DNA of 64,000 nucleotides, taken from Clostridium felsineum DSM 794. GTDB taxonomy: Bacteria > Bacillota > Clostridia > Clostridiales > Clostridiaceae. The notes beneath the pieces are model-generated. The model did no database searches, was not told the DNA's origin, and was given only the letters and a program-made list of their open reading frames with translations. The position numbers were made by a program, and so were the translations under genes. This document shows positions 45,534 through 55,065 of the stretch, one piece after another; position 1 is the stretch's first letter, and every line of letters begins with the position of its first letter. Location: assembly GCF_002006355.2 (NCBI RefSeq), contig NZ_CP096980.1:2666001-2730000 (forward strand), read 5' to 3'.

Positions 45534-46382
45534 TTATTGGAATCTATTAATAAATTCATTTAACTTACTAACTTTTGCGTTTATATTCTCAATATTAGAG
45601 TTTAAATTTTGCATTGCTGAAGCTTGCTGTTCACTGACCTTTGCAGTATTGTTAACCACATTTGAAATACTCTCCACCGACGAATTCATATTATCTATAA
45701 TTTTTTTAATATTGGCTGCAGACTCCTTACTTTGATTAGCAAGTTTTCTAACCTCTGATGCTACCACTGAAAATCCCTTTCCATGCTCTCCTGCTCTTGA
45801 AGATTCTATTGCTGCATTAAGTCCCAGTAGATTTGTTTGATCTGCTATATTCTTTATAAGTTCAAGTATTTCAGAGGTTTGCTTAACTGTATTTAAAGTT
45901 TCATTTACTATTTTAATAGCATCTTTTCCTGCATTAGCATTTTGCATTGATAAATCCGCCATATTAAATATGCTTTCCTTTACTTCATAGGTAGAATCTA
46001 GTATATCCTTTACATTATTCATTAAAGTTGTAGTTTCATCAACATCTATTCCATTTCCTATTGAACCTATAATTTTTCCTTTTGAATTCCTTATAGGTGT
46101 TACCAATACTTGAATTTCTTTTCCTAAAACATCAGCTGAAATTGAGTTCTTTATACTTTTGCCGATTTGCATTGCTTCTTTTGCAAGACCTACCGCCGGA
46201 GAACCAACTTTTAAGTTCAAATCAAATCCCTTTGCTGGTTCATATCCTACATAGTTTTCCAGATTAGTAATTCCAAATGCCATATCTTCTCTAACAACCT
46301 CTTTTAAATAAGGGATTACTATTTTAAAAGCTCTTAGTATCTCCTCATCGCTTATTTCTCCCATTAAAACTTCCTCACTCAC
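45534..46382 (-). CDS. Soluble methyl-accepting chemotaxis-type transducer
   Basis: The 282-residue protein has no membrane span. A PAS/cache-like N-terminal domain (about 10-115, VTPIRNSKGKIIGSIGNGID) is followed by an MCP signalling domain with NLLGLNAAIESSRAGEHGKGF, the kinase-contact tip. It should control CheA or a similar kinase from the cytoplasm. I start it at GTG 46382 because AGGAGG lies 9 bases upstream; the upstream ATG at 46400 overlaps that site. Confidence 0.86.
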   Translation of the reverse strand: MSEEVLMGEISDEEILRAFKIVIPYLKEVVREDMAFGITNLENYVGYEPAKGFDLNLKVGSPAVGLAKEAMQIGKSIKNSISADVLGKEIQVLVTPIRNSKGKIIGSIGNGIDVDETTTLMNNVKDILDSTYEVKESIFNMADLSMQNANAGKDAIKIVNETLNTVKQTSEILELIKNIADQTNLLGLNAAIESSRAGEHGKGFSVVASEVRKLANQSKESAANIKKIIDNMNSSVESISNVVNNTAKVSEQQASAMQNLNSNIENINAKVSKLNEFINRFQ

Positions 46383-46473
46383 AATACATTTCCTCCTCAT
46401 GTAGCTAATATAATCATATATTATGTTGTATTTCAGGATATTCTTGTTTACTAAACTACAAAATAAACTAAAA

Positions 46474-46516
46474 TATAGAAAGCTTTTATTCTAAAATAGA
46501 ATAAAAGCTTTCTATA
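46474..46516 (-). terminator. Terminator after the fructokinase gene
   Basis: A 19-bp perfect stem (TATAGAAAGCTTTTATTCT) with a 5-base loop lies beyond the fructokinase stop codon. Confidence 0.8.
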
Positions 46517-46611
46517 CTATTATTACGCTATAAATAAATATTAATGTAACAAAATATTAATATTGCTATTTGTAAAATCTTCCTTGGTTGGCTAAAAGCA
46601 ATTTATATAAA

Positions 46612-47469
46612 TTATTTAGTATCTATTGCCAAAAGCAAACATCCTGTTATTCCGGCATTATCTTTAAGTGCTGGTGGCACTATATATTCATCTAAATTAG
46701 GCATAGAAACATAATTTGCCATTAACTTTTCCAGTTCTTTTCTTATAAGAGGAAATAATTGAAGCTGCTTCATTACTCCGCCTCCAAGCACAATACGTTC
46801 TGGACTTAAAGTTAAAGTATATACCATAAGTGCTTGTGCAATATAATAAGCCTCTATTTCCCAAACCTTATCTTCATTTGTAAGTTCATATGCCTTTTTA
46901 CCCCATCTAGCTTCTATACTAGGTCCAGCTGCCATACCTTCTAAGCAATCTTTATGGAATGGACACTTTCCTTCATATTTATCATCTTTATGTCTTCTAA
47001 TTAAAATATGTCCCATTTCTGGATGTCCATATCCTTCAAGCAGATTTCCATTAATTACTGCTCCTCCACCTATTCCTGTTCCAACAGTTAGATAAAGACA
47101 GCTATCTAAATTAACAGCTGCGCCCTTCTTTAGTTCTCCAAGTGCCGCAGCGTTTACATCCGTAGTCCAACCTACTGGAATATTATATCTCTCTTTAACT
47201 GCTCCTAAGAAATTATAATTAGCCCAACCTTTTTTCGGTGTACTTGTTATGTATCCATAGGTTTTTGACTTTTTATTTACATCAATTGGTCCAAAAGATC
47301 CTATTCCTATAGCTTCAAGTTTAAATTTATCAAAAAATTCAAATACTAATTTCATAGTTTCTTCTGGAACTGTTGTTTTAATACTCTCTCTCTCTACAAT
47401 ATTTAGATTTTCATCACTAACTGCACAAACAAATTTTGTTCCACCTGCTTCAATAGCGCCATACATCAT
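46612..47469 (-). CDS. scrK: ROK-family fructokinase
   Basis: The 285-residue sugar kinase has the ATP phosphate motif GAIEAGGTKFVCAV, GTGIGGGAVI and the zinc site GHPEMGHILI...CPFHKDCLEG. It is of the ScrK/GmuE type and probably phosphorylates fructose or mannose. ATG 47469 follows AAGGAG by 5 bases; the frame stays open to 47538. It appears monocistronic. Confidence 0.88.
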   Translation of the reverse strand: MMYGAIEAGGTKFVCAVSDENLNIVERESIKTTVPEETMKLVFEFFDKFKLEAIGIGSFGPIDVNKKSKTYGYITSTPKKGWANYNFLGAVKERYNIPVGWTTDVNAAALGELKKGAAVNLDSCLYLTVGTGIGGGAVINGNLLEGYGHPEMGHILIRRHKDDKYEGKCPFHKDCLEGMAAGPSIEARWGKKAYELTNEDKVWEIEAYYIAQALMVYTLTLSPERIVLGGGVMKQLQLFPLIRKELEKLMANYVSMPNLDEYIVPPALKDNAGITGCLLLAIDTK

Positions 47470-47664
47470 ACTAACTCCTTCTTTCTGTTTGTTACTTTTT
47501 TCACATTTTAAATTATCATTTAATTTCTTTTCTGTCAATAAGAATAACCACTTAAGTATATATATGCAAATTACTTTTACTCATAAAATTCATATGTATA
47601 TCTTTATATAAAAGCATAAGACTAATAAAGAACATTATTATATTTACACAAGGAGGTGTAATTT

Positions 47665-47865
47665 ATGAGCAAGCGTCCATTAGTGCCAGAAGCAAAAGAA
47701 GGGTTAAAAAAAATGAGAGAAGAATATGCACATGAAATCGGTGCTGGTTTTGAAAACAAAAATACTGGTCCTGAAAAATTAAATGGATTTATTGGTGGAC
47801 CTGTTGGTGGTTTAATGACTAAAAAAATGATTGAATCTGTTGAAAAAAAAATGTCCGATAAATAA
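47665..47865 (+). CDS. Alpha/beta-type small acid-soluble spore protein
   Basis: The 66-residue protein has the SASP core HEIGAGF...GFIGGPVGGLMTKKMIE. These proteins coat spore DNA and make it resistant to UV and heat. A strong AAGGAGG precedes ATG. The spore protease site around HEIG departs somewhat from the usual E-I-A-x-E. It should be expressed in the forespore; I could not support a sigma-G promoter. It shows that the organism forms spores. Confidence 0.9.
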   Translation: MSKRPLVPEAKEGLKKMREEYAHEIGAGFENKNTGPEKLNGFIGGPVGGLMTKKMIESVEKKMSDK

Positions 47866-47880
47866 TTTTTATTTTGCTAC

Positions 47881-47888
47881 AAAAGTTG
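47881..47888. repeat. Left target-site duplication of the IS256 element
   Basis: AAAAGTTG is repeated directly at 49369-49376, on either side of the element. Confidence 0.85.
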
Positions 47889-48007
47889 AGCGTGTAAAAT
47901 TCTTTCTGTAAAATAACTTTCTATGGTAAGTTTTAAAAGACAAGATTGTCAGAAAAGTTACTTTCTATCTTGTTTTAAATATACATTCTAAAAATATGTA
48001 TGTCAAG

Positions 48008-48032
48008 AACGCCTTTAAAAACAGGCGTTTTT
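48008..48032 (-). terminator. Terminator inside the IS256 element
   Basis: AACGCC and GGCGTT form a short hairpin with a T tract, beyond the transposase stop codon. Confidence 0.55.
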
Positions 48033-48047
48033 GGCATATTAAGCTTT

Positions 48048-49289
48048 TTATTCAGTAAGTCGTCCTTCATACATAATGGATAATTCACCGTACACTTTAC
48101 CCCAATTTCTTAGTGGCAAACGCCATTTTTTTGTAGCTTCAAAAGTAGCAAGGTATAAAGCTTTTAAAAGTGATGTATCGCTTGGAAATACAGTTCTTTG
48201 TCTATTTAATCTACGGTATGTGCTGTTGAGACTTTCGATTGCATTTGTAGTATAAATAACTTTTCTTACATCAGCAGAGAACTTAAAAATAGGGCTAATA
48301 GCATCCCAATTTGATTTCCAGCTTTTCATTGAGTTAGGATAATGTTTTTCCCATTTTTCAGTGATTTCTTCTAATTGCTTATATGCAATTTCCTCAGAAG
48401 GTGCATGATATATAGTTTTTAAATCTTTTGCAAATTCTTTTTTATCTTTATCAGCAACATACTTTAATGTATTTCTTACTTGATGAACTATACAACGTTG
48501 ATATTCAGTATTTGGAAAAGCTACTGATATAGATTCCTTTATCCCTGTAAGACCATCTGCACAAAGGATAAGGATATCTTGAACACCTCTATTTTTTAAT
48601 TCATTGAGAGCACTAAGCCAATATTTACTGCTTTCATTTTCTCCAATATTTATAGAAAGTACTTCTTTTCTGCCTTCATTATTTATACCAAGAATAATGT
48701 AAGCTGCAAGCTTACGTATAACGTTATTTTCCCTTACGGAAAAATGAACTGCATCAATGAAAACAATTGGATATACTGTAGATAAAGGTCTATGTTGCCA
48801 TGCTTCTATTTCAGGAAGAAGTTTATTGGTTATATTTGAAACCATTCCTTCACTAACTTCAAACCCATATATATCTTCAATTTGTTCTGAAATTTGTCTG
48901 GTACTTAATCCTTTAGCATACATAGAAATAATTTTTTCTTCTATACCAGAAATATCTTTCTGGTGTTTTTGTACTATTTTAGGTTCAAAAGAACTTTCTC
49001 TATCCTGTGGTACATCTATATTCATCTCACCATATTTGCTTCGAATTCTTTTTTGTTTTTTCCCATTTCTTGAGTTTGTAGTTTCGGCTCGTTCATATGG
49101 TTCATAGCCTAAATGCTCGTCCATTTCACCTTCAAGCATAGATTGAATAGTTCCACCTAATAGATCTTTTAAAGCTTCCTGAATATCCTCAGCTGACTGA
49201 ATATCATACTCTTCTATAAGAGCTGATATAATATTTCTTTTTCCTTCATTCATTGGTTTTACCTTATAAATATCTTTTTTTCTTGCCAT
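48048..49289 (-). CDS. IS256-family (mutator-type) transposase
   Basis: The 413-residue transposase has the family DDE core: FIDAVHFSV, LILCADGLTGIKE, and TTNAIESLNSTYRRLNR. CIVHQVRNTLKYV is the conserved CxxH motif. The frame is complete and AGGAGG lies 9 bases before the ATG, so it may be active. Confidence 0.96.
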   Translation of the reverse strand: MARKKDIYKVKPMNEGKRNIISALIEEYDIQSAEDIQEALKDLLGGTIQSMLEGEMDEHLGYEPYERAETTNSRNGKKQKRIRSKYGEMNIDVPQDRESSFEPKIVQKHQKDISGIEEKIISMYAKGLSTRQISEQIEDIYGFEVSEGMVSNITNKLLPEIEAWQHRPLSTVYPIVFIDAVHFSVRENNVIRKLAAYIILGINNEGRKEVLSINIGENESSKYWLSALNELKNRGVQDILILCADGLTGIKESISVAFPNTEYQRCIVHQVRNTLKYVADKDKKEFAKDLKTIYHAPSEEIAYKQLEEITEKWEKHYPNSMKSWKSNWDAISPIFKFSADVRKVIYTTNAIESLNSTYRRLNRQRTVFPSDTSLLKALYLATFEATKKWRLPLRNWGKVYGELSIMYEGRLTE

Positions 49290-49368
49290 AATAAAAGGCC
49301 TCCTATGATTTTATTTTACCATAGAAAGCCTTATTATTTTTATTTACAGACTTTTCTTCACGCGCTCC

Positions 49369-49376
49369 AAAAGTTG
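49369..49376. repeat. Right target-site duplication of the IS256 element
   Basis: AAAAGTTG matches 47881-47888 exactly. Its GTTG is also the outer edge of the terminator stem at 49373-49401. Confidence 0.85.
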
Positions 49377-49401
49377 GCAATAGTATAATTTTATTGCCAA
49401 C
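49373..49401 (-). terminator. Terminator of the BceAB-like operon
   Basis: A 10-bp stem (GTTGGCAATA with TATTGCCAAC) is followed on the minus strand by TTTT, lying in the IS target duplication. Confidence 0.75.
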
Positions 49402-49432
49402 CTCCGTAACAGATAAATTTAACTATCAATAT

Positions 49433-51385
49433 TTATACCCAATTATTTATTTGCTTAGTGTACATATACCTTGCAAAGTTAAAATATACCGTTTGAAGTG
49501 CTAAATAAATTCCTACGATAAGCATCAAATATCCACTAAGACTTGTACCTAGAATATTACTTAATGCCTTAATTGCAAAGGCTGTATGCAAAAATGCTAT
49601 TACAAAAGGTAAAAAGAACATTATAAAACATTGCCTGCTAATAATCTTTCTTACTTCTTCTATTGATACTCCCAATTTTTTAAGGGCTACAAATTCACGT
49701 CTGTCCTTCTGAATTTCATTAAACAACTTGAAATAAAGGATACTTCCTGTTGCTATAAAAAATAATACTGAAATAAAAGTACCTATAAAAAAGAAAACTG
49801 CCATAGCTTGCATACTTTTACTATATCTCAATGTTCTTACTATAAATCTATCTCTCACATCCTTTGAAATTTCTAATTTTAATTTTTTTATAGATTTCTC
49901 TGACTTTTCAAAGTACTTCACATTGTATCCATAATATACACTTAAACCATTAGATTTTACATTTTCTTTAAGCTTTTTAAAATCCTTATCATTTAATATA
50001 AGAGTATTTGTACTCCCCTTATCCTCGTTAATTATTCCCCCTCCTATCTCCTGTTTAAGTTTATATTTTATATTTTTCCCATCAATATTTAAGTTTATAT
50101 AGTTATTATCATCAAAGCTTTTCTCATTTTCCTTTATATCAAAATTATACGAACGAATTACCGCTTCATTTTTTTCAACATCAATTAAATCTTTGCCCTC
50201 TTCACTTGCTAGTCTATTATAATCACTGCTTTTCATAATATAAAAATCTTTTTCATTTTTGCTACCATACTTTGAAACACTGGTCTTAAAAGTTTCATTT
50301 ACACTGGCCTTTATAAGGAGTACTTTGTTTTCTACTACATTATCACTATTTTTAAGGCTATCCTTAACCTTAGCTGGTGATATTATTTCATGAGAAAATT
50401 CACCATTTTCAATAAAACTTATGTCCTGTGGGTAATTCAGAAACATCTCCTTTTCAATAGTTTTCTGAAAGGAATATACACTAGCAGATGCCGTAAGCGT
50501 TACCGCTGAAAGTATTGATACTGTAAAGAGTATTTTTGCATTATCTCTTAATTTGTATATTATTTGAGCTAAGGTTATCATATTTATTCCTCTATAGAAA
50601 ACCTTTTTGTTACTTTGAAGTTTACTCGCGAAGTATACACTAAATTGAGAATAAAGAAGGTAGGTTCCCCATACCGTCAGCCCTAAAATAATAAACATAG
50701 TAAATATTATTATTTGATAGGATACCACTGCTAAAACATAACCAGCTACAATGAGAATTATAGCTCCTATTGCTTTCTTTTTAGAAAACCTAGGTATAGG
50801 GTCTGCTTTTCTTTCTCCCTTTAAAAGTTCTATAATATTATTGCTTTTAATTTTGAAGCTAACAACTGCTTCTGTTCCCTGAAACAGTATTAAAAAGCAT
50901 ATAACAGTAAGTACTACTGCTTTTATTGATATTAATAATGGAAGCTCTGAATTTAGATGTAAAATTACTGAAACCGCCATAAAAAATAGCTTTGAAAATA
51001 ATATTCCAAGTAAAAGTCCTGTTAATATTGAAAGCAAGGCTACAATAAGATTTTCAGCCATGACATATCTTCTTATTTCCTTTTTAGTTAAACCGAACAT
51101 AGACAAAAGTCCAAATTCCTTTTCTCGTGACTTTAAAAAACTTGAAACAGAATATTTAGTAAAAACCAAAGTAAAAATAAGTATTATAATTTCGCAACCA
51201 TACATTACCTCTGTAGTAACTGCTCCCATTTGCCCCATAGTTTTTATACTTTTTACATTAGGATTAAGAATAAAATTAGCAAATATAAAAAATACCATAA
51301 CAACAAATACATTACTTAAATAATACATTATGAACTTATTTAAATTTCCCTTTATGTTTTTTAGAATAATACTATATAAGGTCAT
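49433..51385 (-). CDS. bceB: BceB-type ABC permease
   Basis: The 650-residue membrane protein has about ten spans, an FtsX block near the N-terminus (KSREKEFGLLSMFGLTKKEI) and one at the C-terminus (QKDRREFVALKKLGVS), and a large extracellular domain (about 310-525) between spans 7 and 8. That is the BceB layout; the domain binds the antimicrobial peptide. It overlaps the ATPase gene by 14 bases and starts after AGGGGGGAG. Confidence 0.88.
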   Translation of the reverse strand: MTLYSIILKNIKGNLNKFIMYYLSNVFVVMVFFIFANFILNPNVKSIKTMGQMGAVTTEVMYGCEIIILIFTLVFTKYSVSSFLKSREKEFGLLSMFGLTKKEIRRYVMAENLIVALLSILTGLLLGILFSKLFFMAVSVILHLNSELPLLISIKAVVLTVICFLILFQGTEAVVSFKIKSNNIIELLKGERKADPIPRFSKKKAIGAIILIVAGYVLAVVSYQIIIFTMFIILGLTVWGTYLLYSQFSVYFASKLQSNKKVFYRGINMITLAQIIYKLRDNAKILFTVSILSAVTLTASASVYSFQKTIEKEMFLNYPQDISFIENGEFSHEIISPAKVKDSLKNSDNVVENKVLLIKASVNETFKTSVSKYGSKNEKDFYIMKSSDYNRLASEEGKDLIDVEKNEAVIRSYNFDIKENEKSFDDNNYINLNIDGKNIKYKLKQEIGGGIINEDKGSTNTLILNDKDFKKLKENVKSNGLSVYYGYNVKYFEKSEKSIKKLKLEISKDVRDRFIVRTLRYSKSMQAMAVFFFIGTFISVLFFIATGSILYFKLFNEIQKDRREFVALKKLGVSIEEVRKIISRQCFIMFFLPFVIAFLHTAFAIKALSNILGTSLSGYLMLIVGIYLALQTVYFNFARYMYTKQINNWV

Positions 51386-52139
51386 TTTGTCTCCCCCCTA
51401 TTACAGTAAGTGCATCCATAATTTCCTTAAAGAAGGCTCCACGATTGCTTCCTTTTACAATCTCCAAGAAATGTTTTCCATCTTTAATCATTACTATTCT
51501 TTTACAAAAGCTTGCTGCAAAAGGATCATGAGTAACCATCATAATAGTAGTATCTTTTTCATTATTTAGCTTTTCTAGAGCCTCCATTACATCTTGCGAC
51601 GCCTTTGAATCAAGATTTCCTGTAGGTTCGTCTGCAAGTATTATACTTGGATTGTGAATTAAAGCTCTTGCACAAGCTGCCCTCTGCTGCTGTCCTCCTG
51701 AAGTTTCATAGGGTCTTTTCTCTAATATCCCTTTAATATTTAGTATTTCAGCAATACCTTCAAGTCTTTTTTCTATTTCCTTAACCTTCATTTTTTCTAA
51801 TACCAATGGAAGTGCTATATTTTCTTTTATTGATAATGAATCTAGAAGATTAAAATCCTGAAATATAAAACCAAGTTCTTTTCTTCTAAATAAGGCAGCA
51901 TTCTTTTCATCAAGTCCTGCTAAATTAACTCCATTTATAAAAAGCTCTCCTGAAGATGGCGTGTCGATTGTAGCCAAAATATTTAGCAAGGTACTTTTTC
52001 CACTACCTGAGGGTCCCATAACTCCTACAAACTCTCCTTTTTCAACTCTTATACTGAATTTATCCAGTGCCTTTACCTTAAGTCCTCCTCTTTTGTCTCC
52101 ATAAACCTTAGTTATATTTTCAGCCTTTAATACAGACAT
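51372..52139 (-). CDS. bceA: BceA-type ABC ATPase
   Basis: The 255-residue ATPase has Walker A GPSGSGKST, signature TSGGQQQRAACARAL and Walker B ILADEPTGNLD. Its length is exactly that of BceA. I start it at ATG 52139, with AAGGAAGGA upstream. It drives the BceB permease, which frees lipid-cycle intermediates from bacitracin-like or lantibiotic peptides. The two-component genes directly upstream complete the module. Confidence 0.9.
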   Translation of the reverse strand: MSVLKAENITKVYGDKRGGLKVKALDKFSIRVEKGEFVGVMGPSGSGKSTLLNILATIDTPSSGELFINGVNLAGLDEKNAALFRRKELGFIFQDFNLLDSLSIKENIALPLVLEKMKVKEIEKRLEGIAEILNIKGILEKRPYETSGGQQQRAACARALIHNPSIILADEPTGNLDSKASQDVMEALEKLNNEKDTTIMMVTHDPFAASFCKRIVMIKDGKHFLEIVKGSNRGAFFKEIMDALTVIGGRQNDLI

Positions 52140-52250
52140 AATATCCTTCCTTTCTAGTAAAAACTTTATACGTACATTATAAAAAAAATAGAGAAATCTA
52201 CCTATCGATTTCCCTTTCAAATATAAATCTAAACTTACAATATTGAAAGC

Positions 52251-53300
52251 TTACAGTTTAAATATATTTTTGCCCTTATAAAACACAATAGAAAATGAAG
52301 CTCCTTTTACCTTATTTGTTTCAGCAAAGATATCATGTCCTAGTTCTCCACATATTTTCTTTGAAAGGTACATTCCCATACCTGTAGATTCATCTGTTTT
52401 TCTTCCATTCTTCCCTGTGAAAAAGGCATCAAACACCCTATTTATATCTTCCTTTGGTATTCCAATTCCTTCATCCACTATCTTCAATATAATCTTACTT
52501 TTCTCTTCTTTTACTTCAAAGGTTATATGTTTATCTCCCTTTTCTGTCTTAGAATACTTTATAGCATTTATAACTATCTGGTTTATTACAAATTTAATCC
52601 ATTTTCTGTCCGTCTCAACTAATACCTCTTCTTCTTCAATTATTCTAGGAAATATATGATATCGTATAAGAGATTTTTTGTTGTCATTAATAACCTGTCT
52701 TAAAACTTTTGTTATACTAAGTTCCTCCACATTAAAATCAAGATTGAATTCATTAAGTCGAGCATTGTAAAGCATCATATCAATACCATGCTGAAGCTTC
52801 TCATTTTCCTCCAATATACTTTCAAAAACCTCTTTATTTTCTTCATTAATTTCATCTTGAAGAGTAAGATTAATAACGGATACAGGTGTTTTCATCTGAT
52901 GTACCCATTGATTTACAAAATATATGTACTCTTTATGTTGTTTTTCATACTTTACTGTTTTATTCTCAGAAAGTCTGTATACGTTAAGCAAAATTTTTCT
53001 AAACAGCTTCTCTTCCGCTGTATTTCCTCTTCCTAAATTTAATATAGAATCTAAATCCTCTTCTGCTTTTAATATTAAATTCAACTGATTATAAAACCTT
53101 TTATTTTTATAATAATCATGCATTAAAAACACTATAATTAAAATTGCTGAAATAAGAAAAGCATATAATATATTAGTTTTTGAAATATAGACCCTATTTA
53201 TTATCAAAGTTAAATTCATTATTATAATAGCTACTGCAGTGCTTAAACCATAGATTATTATATACGATGTTCTATCTTTAATAAATTCCTTAAAATTCAT
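52251..53300 (-). CDS. bceS: BceS-type intramembrane-sensing histidine kinase
   Basis: The 349-residue kinase has two close membrane spans (about 12-35 and 41-60) with almost no extracellular loop, a hallmark of BceS kinases that read the transporter rather than the peptide. The phosphoacceptor is H134 in QWVHQMKTPV. ATPase motifs NAIKYSKT, DEGIGIPKED and GMGMYLS follow. ATG 53300 follows AAAGGTG by 5 bases. It is 20 bases downstream of the regulator gene. Confidence 0.9.
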   Translation of the reverse strand: MNFKEFIKDRTSYIIIYGLSTAVAIIIMNLTLIINRVYISKTNILYAFLISAILIIVFLMHDYYKNKRFYNQLNLILKAEEDLDSILNLGRGNTAEEKLFRKILLNVYRLSENKTVKYEKQHKEYIYFVNQWVHQMKTPVSVINLTLQDEINEENKEVFESILEENEKLQHGIDMMLYNARLNEFNLDFNVEELSITKVLRQVINDNKKSLIRYHIFPRIIEEEEVLVETDRKWIKFVINQIVINAIKYSKTEKGDKHITFEVKEEKSKIILKIVDEGIGIPKEDINRVFDAFFTGKNGRKTDESTGMGMYLSKKICGELGHDIFAETNKVKGASFSIVFYKGKNIFKL

Positions 53301-53320
53301 TTCTTCACCTTTCCTACTTT

Positions 53321-54010
53321 CTACCAATTTACTTTTATTCTATACCCTTGTCCTCTTTTAGTATCTATAGCATTACTTATTCCTATGTCTTCTAACCTTT
53401 TCCTAACCCTAGTCATATTTACAGACAGAGTATTATCATCAACAAAATCCACATCGTTCCATAAAATCTCAAGTAAGGTTTCTCTTGAGACAATTTTATC
53501 TGCATTTTTAAGAAGAGAATACAACAGCTGAAACTCTTTTTTACTGAGTTCTATCTTTTTACCCTCGTATTCAATTACGCTTTGATTTATATATAAGAAT
53601 AATCCTTTTGTTTCAAAAACTTCATTACTTACATTGTTAGCATAACTTCCATAAACCCTTCTTATAACTCCCTTTATTTTTGCAATAAGCACATCATAAG
53701 AAAATGGTTTAGTTACATAATCATCAGCACCGTTTTCTATAGCCATAACCTGATCCATATCTGAATCTCTGGCAGATATAAATATTATTGGTACCTTTGA
53801 GATTGCCCTTATATCTCTACACCAATAAAAGCCATCATATACCGGAAGATTTATATCCATCAAAACCATATCAGGCTTATCTTTTATAAATTCACTTTTA
53901 ACATTAGAAAAATCCTTTATAGGAAATGTCTTATATCCATACCTTTCAAGATGGCTTTTTATAAGACTATTTAATTTCTTATCATCTTCAACTATCATTA
54001 TACTGTACAT
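53321..54010 (-). CDS. bceR: BceR-type response regulator
   Basis: The 229-residue OmpR-family regulator has the receiver phosphoacceptor D52 (VLMDINLPVYDG) and a winged-helix domain (SKKEFQLLYSLL, SVNMTRVRKRLE). I start it at ATG 54010, with GGAGAGG 8 bases upstream. With BceS and BceAB it forms the complete sense-and-respond module and probably activates bceAB. Confidence 0.9.
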   Translation of the reverse strand: MYSIMIVEDDKKLNSLIKSHLERYGYKTFPIKDFSNVKSEFIKDKPDMVLMDINLPVYDGFYWCRDIRAISKVPIIFISARDSDMDQVMAIENGADDYVTKPFSYDVLIAKIKGVIRRVYGSYANNVSNEVFETKGLFLYINQSVIEYEGKKIELSKKEFQLLYSLLKNADKIVSRETLLEILWNDVDFVDDNTLSVNMTRVRKRLEDIGISNAIDTKRGQGYRIKVNW

Positions 54011-54047
54011 TTTATACACCTCTCCATAATTGTATCATAAATAACAA

Positions 54048-54083
54048 AAGAACATAAAAGCTATTTCTAACCCTTATGTTCTT
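54048..54083 (-). terminator. Terminator of the asr operon
   Basis: AAGAACATAA and TTATGTTCTT form a 10-bp stem followed on the minus strand by TTGTTATTT, just past asrC. Confidence 0.78.
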
Positions 54084-54091
54084 AATATAAT

Positions 54092-55054
54092 TTAATATTT
54101 TATACCTTTCCAGTACAGCGGCGTATAAACCTCTGCTATTTCAGGAAGGTTAACATCCTTAAGCGCCCACTTTTTAAATTCTTCAAAACCTGTACGATCA
54201 ACAATGTAACCTATGTGTTCTTTACCTTCTATAGCATTTGGATCAATGTACTTTGTTACATAATCGTAGGTATTAAGAATGATTTTTATAATACTATCCT
54301 CATCTACCCATTTTATAAAATCTTCTCCTAAACGGGGATTTTTCTTTCCTGTTCTTCCTAGAAGTGTTAATCTATAATATTTCTTTTCGCTTCTAGTCCA
54401 AGCTCCTGTAGGACACTTTAATACGCACTCTCCGCAGCCAATGCATTTTTCACTGTTTCTAACTACTTTATAATTTACAGCACTTAAAGCTCCCACTGAT
54501 TTCTTCTTACAAACCTTAACACAGGCACCACAGCTAACGCATACATCACTATCATAATGTGGCTCTGTCATACCCATAATACCAAAATCATGCATTCTAA
54601 CCTTTGCACAATCATTAGGACATCCTGTTAACGCAATTTTAAAATGTAAATCATGGGGAAATACAGCTTTTTCTATTCTTTGAGCAAAGCCTGTAGTATC
54701 ATAACATCCATATGGACATACTCTATTTCCTACACACGCAGTTATATTTCTTGTTCCTGAAGCGCTATAACCCTTAAAAGCTGTATCTTGATTGATATTA
54801 AGACCTTCTATAATTGGCTGCAAAAGTTCATTTACTTTAGGCATATCTTCAAACTTAATTCCTGGAATTTCAAAGCCTTGACGGCTAGTTATATGAACAG
54901 AACCATCTCCATAAGTTTCTGCTATATTCTGAATCATAGAAAGAAATTTAGCTTCCAAGTGTCCTCCTGGTACACGTATTCTAGAAGCTGTAATACCTCT
55001 CCTCTTAGTAACACGGAAGGCATTCTTTTTTAAACTTTTTGTATTAATATCCAT
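54092..55054 (-). CDS. asrC: Anaerobic sulfite reductase subunit C
   Basis: The 320-residue catalytic subunit has the siroheme-Fe4S4 motif with C107, C113, C145 and C149, and two ferredoxin clusters (C172, C175, C178, C182 and C204, C207, C210, C214). It reduces sulfite to sulfide with six electrons. It lies 11 bases after asrB. Confidence 0.96.
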   Translation of the reverse strand: MDINTKSLKKNAFRVTKRRGITASRIRVPGGHLEAKFLSMIQNIAETYGDGSVHITSRQGFEIPGIKFEDMPKVNELLQPIIEGLNINQDTAFKGYSASGTRNITACVGNRVCPYGCYDTTGFAQRIEKAVFPHDLHFKIALTGCPNDCAKVRMHDFGIMGMTEPHYDSDVCVSCGACVKVCKKKSVGALSAVNYKVVRNSEKCIGCGECVLKCPTGAWTRSEKKYYRLTLLGRTGKKNPRLGEDFIKWVDEDSIIKIILNTYDYVTKYIDPNAIEGKEHIGYIVDRTGFEEFKKWALKDVNLPEIAEVYTPLYWKGIKY

Positions 55055-55065
55055 TCCTGTCCCTC

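Larger units (their letters stand above)
47889..49368 (-). mobile_element. IS256-family insertion sequence
   Basis: The element is 1480 bp and is bounded by 8-bp direct repeats (AAAAGTTG). Terminal repeats are imperfect: AGCGTGTAAAATTCTTTCTG at the left and GGAGCGCGTGAAGAAAAGTC at the right, both followed by a TCTGTAAA-like end. A TTTCTATGGTAA repeat lies inside both ends. It has one intact transposase on the minus strand. Confidence 0.88.

Noticed and set aside
47600..47664. A sigma-G promoter before the spore protein gene
   Set aside because: A CATTATT-like -10 exists, but the last base does not fit and no -35 is at correct spacing.
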